A DNA stretch of 64,000 nucleotides from Opisthocomus hoazin (lineage: Eukaryota; Chordata; Aves; Opisthocomiformes; Opisthocomidae). Of the stretch, positions 1 through 35,400 are shown piece by piece (position 1 is the first letter of the stretch; each line of letters begins with the position of its first letter). The position numbers and the translations under genes are program-made. The notes below the pieces were generated by a model. That model was given only the letters and a program-made list of their open reading frames with translations, ran no database searches and was not told where the DNA came from. Location: NCBI RefSeq assembly GCF_030867145.1, contig NC_134454.1, forward strand, positions 70,476,308-70,540,307. Direction: 5' to 3'.

Positions 1-697
1 TCCAGCTCATTCCATGAAGACTGACCATCTTTTCAGATGGGTTTAGATCTGGAATTAGCAACTATTTCACCTTGTTTCTCAGCATTTGTTCAGGTATGCA
101 ACACTCATGAGTAGACTACTAACACAAGTTGGAAGCATCTTCTCTTTGGATTGATCTCCATATAAATGCTATGTCCATGAACACATCAGGGAGGCAGAAA
201 TGACAGCATCAGAAATCTGTATGATACATGATTCAACTTACCTTGTCATTCTGAGAAAGCCTGTAAGACAAAGGGTAAGGTCCACAACTGACACTTCAAT
301 TTACGACTATCACCTCACTAGCAACACCAGAAGATCTGATTTTGGCCACTTAAACGATGACGAAAACTACATATAAACAACAGCTGATTCTACTGAACTT
401 ATTATATACTAATCTTTATTTTAGCAGTAGACATAATATTACCCAGTTGATACACAGGATTTGAAGTGTGGTCAACCAGAAAGATGTATATTCAGCAAAC
501 GCTGTGAAAACTGGCCTTCAGAAACACTACATTCTAAACGGGGCAGAGCTGCTGATGATTACAGGGCCACCTGAAACAAGGCAAACAGTCACACAGATAC
601 AGCCGAACAAAACTGCAATAAAAGCTTCTCATAAGATATAGTCTTAAGTGACTTTCAGTCAATACTATTACCTGACTTTCACTCAAAAAATACATAC
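1..697 (-). other. DDX4: DDX4 intron 15, partial
   Basis: No exon that continues the vasa helicase frame was found here. The one notable item is a 19-nt segment at 242-260 bounded by a strong acceptor and a strong donor on the minus strand; see findings. Confidence 0.7.
242..260 (-). other. Candidate 19-nt micro-exon in DDX4 intron 15
   Basis: On the minus strand a pyrimidine-rich acceptor (ccctttgtcttacag) is followed by 19 nt and a consensus donor gtaagt. Its length is not a multiple of three, so inclusion would shift the helicase frame. It may be a chance pair of splice signals. Confidence 0.2.
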
Positions 698-26060
<25,363 letters not shown>

Positions 26061-26270
26061 GCTGTGCCCTGTCAGATCTGCTTGCAGGAGACGAAACACA
26101 TTAGCAGCGACCCCCTCCCTGCCCCCAGCCAGTACCACGGCACCCGCACAGGAGACGGTACCGAGCCCGCCTGTCCCAGCACTCACTCGCACAGTGACTC
26201 GCCACCCCCACTCCACTGCGGGGGGAAGCCTCCCGCTTCGACGAGAAAGGCGCCCAGCCCCCGCTCCTAC

Positions 26271-26325
26271 CTCCTTTCCGCAGTCACTGAGGCGCCACAT
26301 GGAAACAAAATGGCGCCTGTCACCG
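26271..26325 (-). other. DDX4: DDX4 exon 1, non-coding (5' end uncertain)
   Basis: On the minus strand the sequence GCGGAAAGGAG is followed by a good donor (gtagga) at 26270, inside the CpG island and about 190 bases upstream of the coding exon. The transcription start cannot be fixed from sequence; the upper limit is a guess. Spliced to exon 2 this leader contains a short upstream ORF starting at 26300 if transcription begins upstream of it. Confidence 0.5.
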
Positions 26326-26346
26326 AAGCCCTAATAACGCCCCCAC

Positions 26347-26373
26347 CACGTGCAGTTGCTGGCCTGTCACGTG
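26347..26373. promoter_or_regulatory. Pair of CACGTG E-boxes upstream of DDX4
   Basis: Two palindromic E-boxes with starts 21 bases apart, about two helical turns, just upstream of DDX4 exon 1. Such sites bind bHLH-ZIP factors including MAX/MGA, USF and MiT/TFE. Confidence 0.55.
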
Positions 26374-26884
26374 TCTCGCCCTCCAGCCAGTAGGAGCGCC
26401 GCTCGTCCGCAGAGCGCGCGCGATGGTGCCTGTGGCTGGGGGTGAGGCAGCGCGCGGGGGGAGGGCGCGGCGCGCCTGACGGGAGCTGGTGGGGCGGGGG
26501 GCGGCCAGGGCCTCTGCCCGGCGGCGGGGGGGGGCGGCCGGAGCGGGGGGCGCGGGTCCCCGCGGCGGTGGCCTCGCGGCAGTCGAGGTGCGAGCGGAAG
26601 GAGAAGGGAGCTCGGGGCAACGGGGCCGACCGGCGCTGGACGCTTCCGCGCTCTGGTGATGATCCTGCTCGTCTCTCTGGGCGTCCGGTCATGCCTTCGT
26701 TTCTCCAGGTGTGACTGTTAAAGCGTGGTTTGTTTTACAAACACTCCTAATAGAAGTGAAATCCACTGTTTGGCGAAACTGCAACTACGATACTAATAAT
26801 TATACTGCAAACAAAATTTTCAAGCAGTAGCATAACACCTAACAGAACATCCCCCTTTCCCAGAATTAAAAAAATACTGTTCAA

Positions 26885-26985
26885 TTAGGTTAAACATATA
26901 TAATAAACATATAAGACATATTGTATAATATAAAAAGTATAAACATATATATAAACATATATTAATATATTTATTTTTAAAAAAG
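26885..26985. repeat. AT-rich low-complexity patch
   Basis: About 100 bases, almost only A and T, with imperfect repeats of taaacatat and tatataa. Probably a decayed AT microsatellite. Confidence 0.75.
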
Positions 26986-28658
26986 AGCAAACACCAAAAA
27001 ACCCACAAAAAACCCGACTTTCCAGAGTGTTTTGCTACACCAGACTCGGTAGAGAAAAGGAAGAGGGCTAAATTCCTGTCTCGGGAGTTTTACTTCTGTT
27101 GAAGTGCAGGATAGCATAGGCAGGACTTGTATCAGTACAACGCATCTGTTAAAAATTGCAGCAAGTACTCTGATGCTTCTGCTTGTGTTTCTGAGCCGCG
27201 GGCGCTGCGTATGTCTTCCCTGGACCTTTCTTTGTGGTGTGGAACCATACAGCAACACTTACTCTGAACATTGTCAAGGAAGTATATATTGTTCCATAAA
27301 AGTGCGAAATACTCATTAACCTGCTCCATCCTGTTCAACAGATTGTCCTCCACAGAAAAAATGTTTGAAAAACGATGTGCCTGAGAACTTTAATGTCTAC
27401 TGCAGAGGAGCAACACCAGATCTGTAATTTTGCAGTGAACGCCTGAACATCTAGTAGGGGCTTTGGCCAACAAGAAGGCAAATCCTTGCAGCAGATGGAG
27501 GTTATCGGAGCGTGGTCTCCGAACTAACGCTCTGGCTATTTTCACCTTACTCGTTGTCAGTGAAGCCTTGCCCTTTAAAGCTGCTCATTTTCCAGGAACA
27601 TGAGGACAGGACACAGGTTGTACTCAGCTTGGAATGCAAAGCAGCTAAGAAACATAAGACCCAGCTTCTCTGTCTCGCAGGGAGCTTAAAATTGAGCCTC
27701 TACACAACATGTAGGAGGCTGTGCTTAGTGCAGATAGCAAAGATAGCTGCTTGGAGTTGCTAGCTTTCAGTAAGTGATCAGTAAGATACACAATGTCCAA
27801 GGATGAAGAACTCACAGTGGGAGCATCTCTGTGGGAAGTGTACAAAGCTATTGAGAAGTTCCCAAAGCAGCATCTGGAACTAGCAAGGGAGGCTTGCGAG
27901 CTAAATTTTACCCACTGTGCCAACTCTGTAACACACTGCTTTATTTTTTGCCTAAACAAGAAAACAGAGTAGGCTGCTTCATCAGCCAAAATGGCTCTGT
28001 TTTCATTGCACTTAAGCTCTATTTTGGATGTCCATAAAGAAAAAGAGCAGTATGTCTGTTCTCCTGAGAAATTTATGGTTCATGGCAGATGTGCTACTCT
28101 GGTACATCTAAGCCAAAGTGAGAGCTTTCAAATTGTTCATGCTCCTTTCCAGCAACAGGTTACCATTCCCTCAGCTTTGCCAGCATAACATCATGTCCAG
28201 CTCTCCCTAACTCTCTCAAGGAGATGGTGTTTAGGTCAATACTTTTAATGGTAGACGTAGGGAGCAACTATGAATGCAGTCATGGTGGCCAACTGGTCAT
28301 CACTGGTGGGTGGGTGATCTCTTAGTTCATGTTGGATACAATCAGTTGTCACAGCCTCAAACCAGTAGATGGTTTTGGAGAGCTCTTATGTTCTTCCTCT
28401 ATTCCTTTGATTCTGCTCATTATAGGACGCTATCTGCTGCCTCCAAATTATTTCCCACTACTTCAGGAGAAGCCAAATGATGAAATTCTGTGAATGCCAA
28501 AAAATTACATGGTAAATGTAACTAATTTGTTCAACTCAGAAATTCTTCAGGGAGTGACAGCTTTTGTTGTTTTGGTTTTTTTTTTCCGAGAGGCTGCTAA
28601 CAATCTGATGTAAACCATGGTGGCAGGGCACAAGTTGCACAAGACATTTGCTGACTAC

Positions 28659-28715
28659 CCTGGAGGTCATTTTGTCCAACCAGCCCCACTCAAGCAGAGC
28701 CACCTAGAGCCAAAA
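28659..28715 (-). mobile_element. Short CR1 fragment, minus orientation
   Basis: About 55 bases resembling the CR1 3' block (ggaggtcattttgtccaac and cactcaagcagagccacc), without the terminal repeat. Intergenic. Confidence 0.6.
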
Positions 28716-31108
28716 GAGAACAAAGCAGTATCCAACATACATAAATAGTACCTTAGATAGTACAGTCAAATGTAACATAGAGCTGCAGATCACCAGAAAA
28801 ACAAAGTATATTACAAAAACTTGTAAAAATAACGGCAAGTGTGAGTGTAACCTCCTAGAGTGAAGAAGAAACCAGCAACTTAAGCATCATATTCCTTCCA
28901 GAGAAGCACTCCAGATGCTGACATCTTGTTCTAATATCCCCTCCTCTCAGCACTGCCCAAGAATGAAACCACTAACCTAAAGGCCCAGAGCAGCAGTAGA
29001 AGGGTGAGCATGCCACCAGAAAAAGCGGTAGAAAGTAAGCATGTGCATAAAAAATTTTCTTCTTTCTTTTTGTGTAACAATTAGGTCTGCACTAATAATG
29101 ATTGGACTTCTAGGATTTCAGTTACATTAAATCCTTGGCTTACCTAGATACAAGGTGTGCTTTCTCTTTGGCCACAAACAAGATTTTTCGTGTAACACAG
29201 TCTCTACATCTCAAATGCTATCCTGATATATTATCAGTATTTTTCAGAAAGAAAGCTAGAGTAACCTCTAGCAAAATGCAAAACCCACTAAGTTTGTTAG
29301 CCATGTGACCATGCCTCAGTTTGCAATGATGGCTTTTCCCATTTGTTCATCCACTGTAATGTTATATAATGTCTCAATTTTATGAATTTGTGCATATTAC
29401 AATTATACCTGCAAGTGTGGAGCAAAGTATGCCTCAAGGCTAAACCAAAAGAAGATTCAACACAGTGTGAGGTGGAAATTTTGTAAACAGCTGGATTTAA
29501 TACCCTCTTTGTCTTACAGATTTACCAAGAGGTCCTAAATTAATTTAGGCTCCCATTTCTTCTAGACATTGCCCAGGCATGTAGGAAACGACAGTCTTTG
29601 CCCAGAAGGTAATGGGTCACCGGAAGAGAAAGCCACAACACAAATACTATGGGACAGTGACTGAATACCCTTTTGTGAAGTCAGCTGTTGGCAGCAGTTT
29701 TGATGAGGGAGCAGGAGCAATCTCTACACTTCTGTTTGGCTAGCTTGCAGTTCTTAAAATAAAACATTTTTCCTAAGCAGAACTTGAGGACTGTAGTTGG
29801 TGACCAAGAATGCAATGAAATACAGGTCATTATCTGCTATAGCAGTAACTATATATGTCTTTCATAGCTAGCATAGGACACAGAGGACTGGCTTGCAAGA
29901 CTAAGACTAGTTGCTTGCATGATGAAAAAAAACAGTTCTTCACACATCTCCACTTTTGCACATTTTAGTTTAATTCACTTCTGTAGCACCAGCATGGGGT
30001 GTTTGCATTGCATTTCAAATTCATGTGGTGGCAAGCGGCCAGACTTCCTGACTGACAGACCAAAATCTTCAAATGTCCGAGATGGGGACTTGGATTCTAA
30101 GAGTGGCTCAGAGGCAAAAGGTGGCAGTGAATTTGCTGGGCTACACAGAAGCAAGAGTTTTGACCCAACTGAGCTTGCGTGCAGCTGAATTTCAGGATGA
30201 TGGGCAGTTAGACTCTGCTGCCTCCATTCCTCCCACAGTTAGAAACTGAGATACACAGCAGTTTTCTTGCAGGAACAGTGCCACTGCTAGCCACACAACC
30301 CGGTTTGGGCTGCTCTTGAACAGAAAGTACAGACTGGGACTTGTGCCTAGCTGGTTTTGTAATGTTCTCCTGTGGGGAAGCTATCCCCGCTGTCTTCCTT
30401 GCAAGCAATTCAGCAGTTTTCCCAAGCATGAGCTATAAATACCCCTACAATCTGACTTTAACCAGGGTTTCAACTATGAAAACGACATGTTCCCAACTAA
30501 ACTAGGATGAAAAAAACGCTTAGGATTAAAAATAGTGAATTTATAAAATGCATTGGCTGGGCGATTGTCCCTGTTGCCCAGCCTGCTTACCTGTCCTGTG
30601 CTTGGCAAGCATTCTGTGCCTCCCTGAGCAGGCCAGGAGGCTCACACAGGTCATTCCCCACAGAAAGCTCTTTGCCAGTCATGTTAAGACCAGCGTGGTT
30701 TGTTTTGCCATGGATTATTCTACACTTTGTCAACGCACTGACCGAAAAACCATGGAAGCTAATGGGCAACACTGTTTTCTTGGTGGGTTTTTTTTCAGTA
30801 GAGGCACCTCATCAACCACCACCAGCACACCCAAACTTTTTCTTCATGGTAGTTTGGTAAATGTGGCCCATACCGCCACGGCCTCACCTGAGAACTCGGC
30901 CAGGCTCAGCGCACGTCCCACACGGCAGCGAAGCCCAACGCCTGGAAGGACGGTGCACCTCACCGCCCGGCCTGCGGGGTTGTTCACGAAGAAAGCGAGG
31001 AGGGCGCCGCCCAGACCGCCCTCGCCTCCTCAGACCTGCACTACGGCCTCCCCGCCCTCAGCCGGCGCAGCCGCGCGCTGCCGCACGACGGGAAGCGCCC
31101 CCGCGCGG

Positions 31109-31150
31109 CCCCGCCCCGCCCCGCCCCGCCCCGCCCCGCCCCGCCCCGCC
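31109..31150. repeat. CCCCG tandem repeat, about 8 units
   Basis: An uninterrupted 5-base repeat of 42 bases. Each unit overlaps a GC-box-like core, so it could act as a Sp/KLF binding array. The minus strand is G-rich and could form quadruplexes. Confidence 0.95.
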
Positions 31151-31231
31151 GGTCTCGCGCCGCGCGCGGCTCCCCGGGAAGCGTAGTCCTGCGCCCGGCG
31201 GCCTCCCCCGCCTGGCCGCCCTCGGGAACTA

Positions 31232-31332
31232 CGCGGCCCGCCACGCCCGCCGCCGAGAGCCGCCGCCCCGGCCCCCGCCGCGGCCCGCCGTGCTTCCTGC
31301 TGCTGCCGCCGAGCGAGCCGGCGCCGCCTCAG
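31232..31332 (+). other. SLC38A9: Candidate SLC38A9 non-coding exon 1 (5' end unknown)
   Basis: The sequence gccgcctcag at 31323-31332 is followed by gtagag, a usable donor placed in the middle of the CpG island. Other donors in the island are possible, and the start of transcription is not determined. Confidence 0.3.
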
Positions 31333-31493
31333 GTAGAGGAGTCGCGTCCGCTCGTGCGGCGCCAGCTGGCAGCGCCCTCGGGCCCGGGCGGGCGGGCTCC
31401 ACGGAGGCGGTGCGGCGGCTGCTGCTGCAGTCCGGCGTGCCCAGACCACGGGGGGCGGCGGGCCGAGGCGGGCGCTTGGTCTGCGCGGAGGAG

Positions 31494-31552
31494 GGGGCCG
31501 GGGCCGGGGCCGGGGCCGGGGCCGGGCCGGGCCGGGCCGGGCCGGGCCGGGC
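31494..31552. repeat. GGGGCC / GGGCC tandem repeat
   Basis: Five GGGGCC units (the first with an extra G) followed by six GGGCC units, ending at gccagcagga. Lies in the presumed SLC38A9 CpG island. Confidence 0.95.
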
Positions 31553-33443
31553 CAGCAGGAGCTGCGCGGCGGCGCCGTGCCTGGTTGGAGCGTGGCTTGC
31601 TACGGGGGGAAGCGAACGAAGCTTCGGGGCGTTGTCTGGCGTGCGGAAACGGCGTGAGAGCTTTTCGGCCGATCCAGAAATCAGGGAGAAGCTTTGCATC
31701 GCTTTTAACCGGCCTGTGGAGCCATCAACCTACAAGGAAAAAAGGTGGTTTTAGTTGTTAATGCAAGTTAGTGCCGAAGGTGGTAACTTCGTGTTCTTGT
31801 AAATATTTCTTTACGGTTTCCACTAAAAAAATATGTATACTAGTAATATATACCTTATCTGTTGAAGACAAATCAAATTAATGTTCCGTTTCTTCTTAAT
31901 TTTGCTAAGATCTGTCATTTGTCAGGCACCACGTAGGCATTGGTTCATCCTGAGGCACACAGATGGCCAGCAGTGGTTCAGCTTGGGTATTCAAGAATCT
32001 TTTTTTCCCAAAAAGTTACTGACGCTGTTTATATGGTTCTAATCATCTGCAACCAGTGTAGTTGTAGGAGAGTATGGACAAGCTAACTCGTGTCAAGCTG
32101 TCCCAGTTTTAAGGACCCTGAATGTACGCTTCTGCTCTGAGGACCTGTATAGCGTTCTTCAGTCCCTTCTGGTGGACAACTCACTGTCTCTAAAGAGGAG
32201 TGGAGGAACTCTGCTTTCCTGCTTTGAAGTTCTTCTCTTTCAGTGTAGGTCCTGCTCATTTCTCGTAGTTCATATGTGCACAGCCTGCAGTTTACTGGAG
32301 ATTCGTGCCTTGAGCTTTACCCATCCGTTGACCTTCTCAAAATTTAAAAGCAGACCAGGCCACACCAAGTAGCACTTCTAAAAATCCTTTTCTTTTTTGG
32401 AATTAAATACTTTGTTTATTGAATTGTATGAGGTGGGATTTTAGGAGTAGTGACTTCAAATAAGAAATGAAACAAAATGTGTCCCCAGTTTAAAATGTCA
32501 CAGTTTTATTTGTGGAGTCTGAGTGGGAGCTATCATTTTAAGAACCCCTAGAAATCTCAAAACACGGAAAACTGCTGCTGCACGTAAGGACGAGAACAGC
32601 TTTTGGTACCAGAATAATTTGAGATTGCAGTTGTAATTGAATGGGTTGACAAGTAACAAGTTATAGGTGACCACGTTCTGTAATCGTTTTTTTTAAGGTG
32701 CATGACTTCCAAATTAAGAGTTCTGGCTTTCTCTGTGATGGCTGGTCCACAGGGTCTCCTTCTACACTGGGAAATTGTTACAGAACCACTGCTAACGTCT
32801 GTGCACCAACTTTAGCTTTAGTAACGTGGAGGCTAAACAGCTCTCGGAGCTCCAGCTGCTGTTTTTTTCAGCACCGTGTCCGACAGCAGTGGTAGCCATG
32901 ATGGCATGGTCGAGGCTGCGGTGGTAGTGCCTCTCTCTGCCTTCTTCCCCCTGCCCTCTGTGGCAGGTTCTCTGATAAACATCAGTACTACAAACCAGCT
33001 AAGCAGAGTCAGTGCTCGTGGAGTGACTAGGATGACTGAGTAACTGAACACAGTTTTGTTCCTGCTGTGGGGCAAACCTGTTTGGTAACCCTCCTGCGTG
33101 GCCTGGGCTGTAACTCTGAACGCTGTCACTCTGAACGATCTGTCAAGATGGGTGTCTCATCTTAGAGCACTGACGCACACATCTGTAGCCGAGCCATAAA
33201 CTACCGTTGTTAGATTCACAGTGCAAGCAAACTGTCATACGGTTCTGTCCTCCAGTACAAAGAAGAGGAGATCACAGCATAGCCAGCAGGCTAGAATGAG
33301 GTTTTGAAATCTGGTGGGTCCTTGCCTTCACTCATTGAAGCTTTTCAGACTTTATAACCTGGAGAGAGAGAGAACCGGAGGGCAGCAAAAGCAAAAACTC
33401 ATAGGAGCAAACCAGTGATGGTTAATGAAGGTCTAGCCCTGTT

Positions 33444-33785
33444 TAGAATCATAGAAAGTTTTGGGTTGGAATGGACCCCTAGAGGTCATCTAGTCCAACC
33501 CCCCTGCAGCGAGCAGGGACACCGCTAACTAGATCAGGTTGCTCAGAGCCCTGTCCAACCTGGTCTTGGATGTTTCCAGGGATGGGGCCTCCACTACTTC
33601 TCTGGGAAACCCGCTCCAGTGTTTCACCACCCTCATTGTAAAGAACTTATATCTAGCCTGAATCTACCCTGTTTTAGTTTAAAACCATTACCCCTCGTCC
33701 TGTCACTGTTGTCTCTGCTAAAAAGATTGTTCCCATCCCTCTTATAGGCTCCCTTTAAGTGCTGAAAGGCTGCAATCAGTTTAGA
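33444..33785 (-). mobile_element. CR1 LINE 3' fragment, minus orientation
   Basis: Starts with tagaatcatagaaagtttt and the ggttggaatggacccctag block, then about 340 bases of recognisable CR1. SLC38A9 first intron, antisense to the gene. Confidence 0.92.
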
Positions 33786-35211
33786 TTACCATCTGTAAGT
33801 CGTGTGGAGTGGAGCCCAGAGTGGGACTAGGAAAAGCAACTTGCGTACCCTTAGGTATTGCTTGACGGTTTATGGCCACCCTGGATTATTAAATTCTCAT
33901 GTATTCCTTCCCTTTTACTGCCCTTCTGATGTAGTGCTTCAGATGTTTGTAGGAGAATTATAAATAGGGCAAGTGGGCATACCAAGTCAGCGTCACCACA
34001 GGCAACCAGTGAAATTATTATCTGAAAACAAAGGGACAACAGGATTCAAAGTGCGTGGAGAGTTTTGACCATTGAAAGATACCTTGACATTAATGGTGTT
34101 TGACTATGTAGGTGATTTGATATTATTGATGCTTAGCACTGTGTTGATACACTGTGACTGGAAAAAGTAATTGCTGGTTTAAGCCCTTACTCAGAAGAGA
34201 ATCCAAAACTTCTTTTAACATGCTAACAGTTTAGACAGATTTTTTTATATCTGGAAGAGTATTTCAAATTTTCCTTGTAGATGTATCCATTCCTTCGTAA
34301 CTGAAAGGAGTGTGAAACTGAGTATGTAACTGAAACTGAGCATGCTTTAAGGCAGCGTACAGCAGTTCTCAAAAGGTGCTAGTGCCAATGTTGCTCCACA
34401 TTTGTGGGATTTTTGGTACTACACAGATATGTCTAGAATTTATTGCTTTTATAATAGCTGTTGTGGAAGATCTACCTTTTTATCTTACTAACAATGCTAG
34501 ATATAGCTGTGAAAGTTTAGGGAGGCGTTTTCAACAGCACTTAATGCTGACTTTCATGGGGGTAGCAAAGCCAGAGTATTTTCTCCTGCAGTCAAATGCC
34601 TTCAGGACTAAGTAGTAGATATTTGTTACATGATAGGTTAGGAGATTCACGAGCAAAACCAGACACTTCTTGGAAAAGAAATATGGGTGTGGAGAAAACA
34701 TTCTTACAGCCTTTTCCCCTCAGAAGCAATACAGCATGCTGCAGGGGAAAATGTAAAATTTATTCCTTTGTTCCTGCCTTATCAATAAGATTTTAGTTGC
34801 AGGAGAATGCAGTTAGCACTCTCTCTGATCTTCATCTCTACTGCCAATAGCAGATGTCAAGAGAGGAGAGTCATGATGCTTGTGGCAGAGGAGGACAGAA
34901 AGCAGGTCCCTGCAGGTGAAACAAGAGAACTTGCAGAAGAGTAGAATGATAACAAGCAAATGGTAGAGGATCTGGGTAGACAAGAAGGTCTTTTAGAGAA
35001 GAATATAGGGTGTAGTATGTTGAGGAGAAAATCCCTATTTCTCCTTCATTACCAAATATGTTACAAAGCAAACCCAGTATCTGTGCACAGATAATTAAAC
35101 ACAGAAACCTGTGTTCAAAAGGGCAGATGTTGCAAAGATGCAGTATTCAAAGGCTGGAGTATTAGAATTAGCTAAGTTTAGTGAAAATTAAAATTGCCTA
35201 AGCAATCTTAG

Positions 35212-35400
35212 TCATAGAATCATAGAATCATTAAAGTTGGAAAAGATCTCTAAGATCATCAGGTCCAACCGTCAGCCCATCCCCACCATGCCTGCTAAAG
35301 CATGTCCGAAAGTGCCATATCTACAAGGCTTTTGAACACCTCCAGGGAGAGTGTCTCCAACACTTCCCTGGGCAGCCTCTTCCAATGCCACTCTTTCAGT
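35212..35400 (-). mobile_element. CR1 LINE 3' fragment, minus orientation
   Basis: Starts with tcatagaatcatagaatca and a gttggaaaagatctctaag block, about 190 bases. SLC38A9 first intron. Confidence 0.92.

Larger units (their letters stand above)
26421..30869. other. Intergenic spacer between DDX4 and SLC38A9
   Basis: After the DDX4 CpG island there is an AT-rich patch at 26885-26985 (repeated ataaacatat-like units), then unremarkable sequence with one small CR1 piece. Short open frames here have no recognised homology and look random. A divergent non-coding transcript from the DDX4 island is possible but not shown. Confidence 0.6.
30870..31650. promoter_or_regulatory. SLC38A9: CpG island, presumed SLC38A9 promoter
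   Basis: Very GC- and CpG-rich stretch about 8.3 kb upstream of the SLC38A9 start codon and the only such island upstream of it within the gene's side. It contains CCCCG tandem repeats (GC-box-like Sp/KLF sites), a GGGAAGCGTAGT element at 31176-31187 and a GGGAACTAC element at 31224-31232. Long open frames across it are compositional. Confidence 0.7.

Noticed and set aside
30861..31754. A 297-codon plus-strand open frame and overlapping long frames on both strands
   Set aside because: Caused by extreme GC content and tandem CCCCG/GGGGCC repeats of a CpG island; the proteins are low-complexity Pro/Arg/Ala with no domain.
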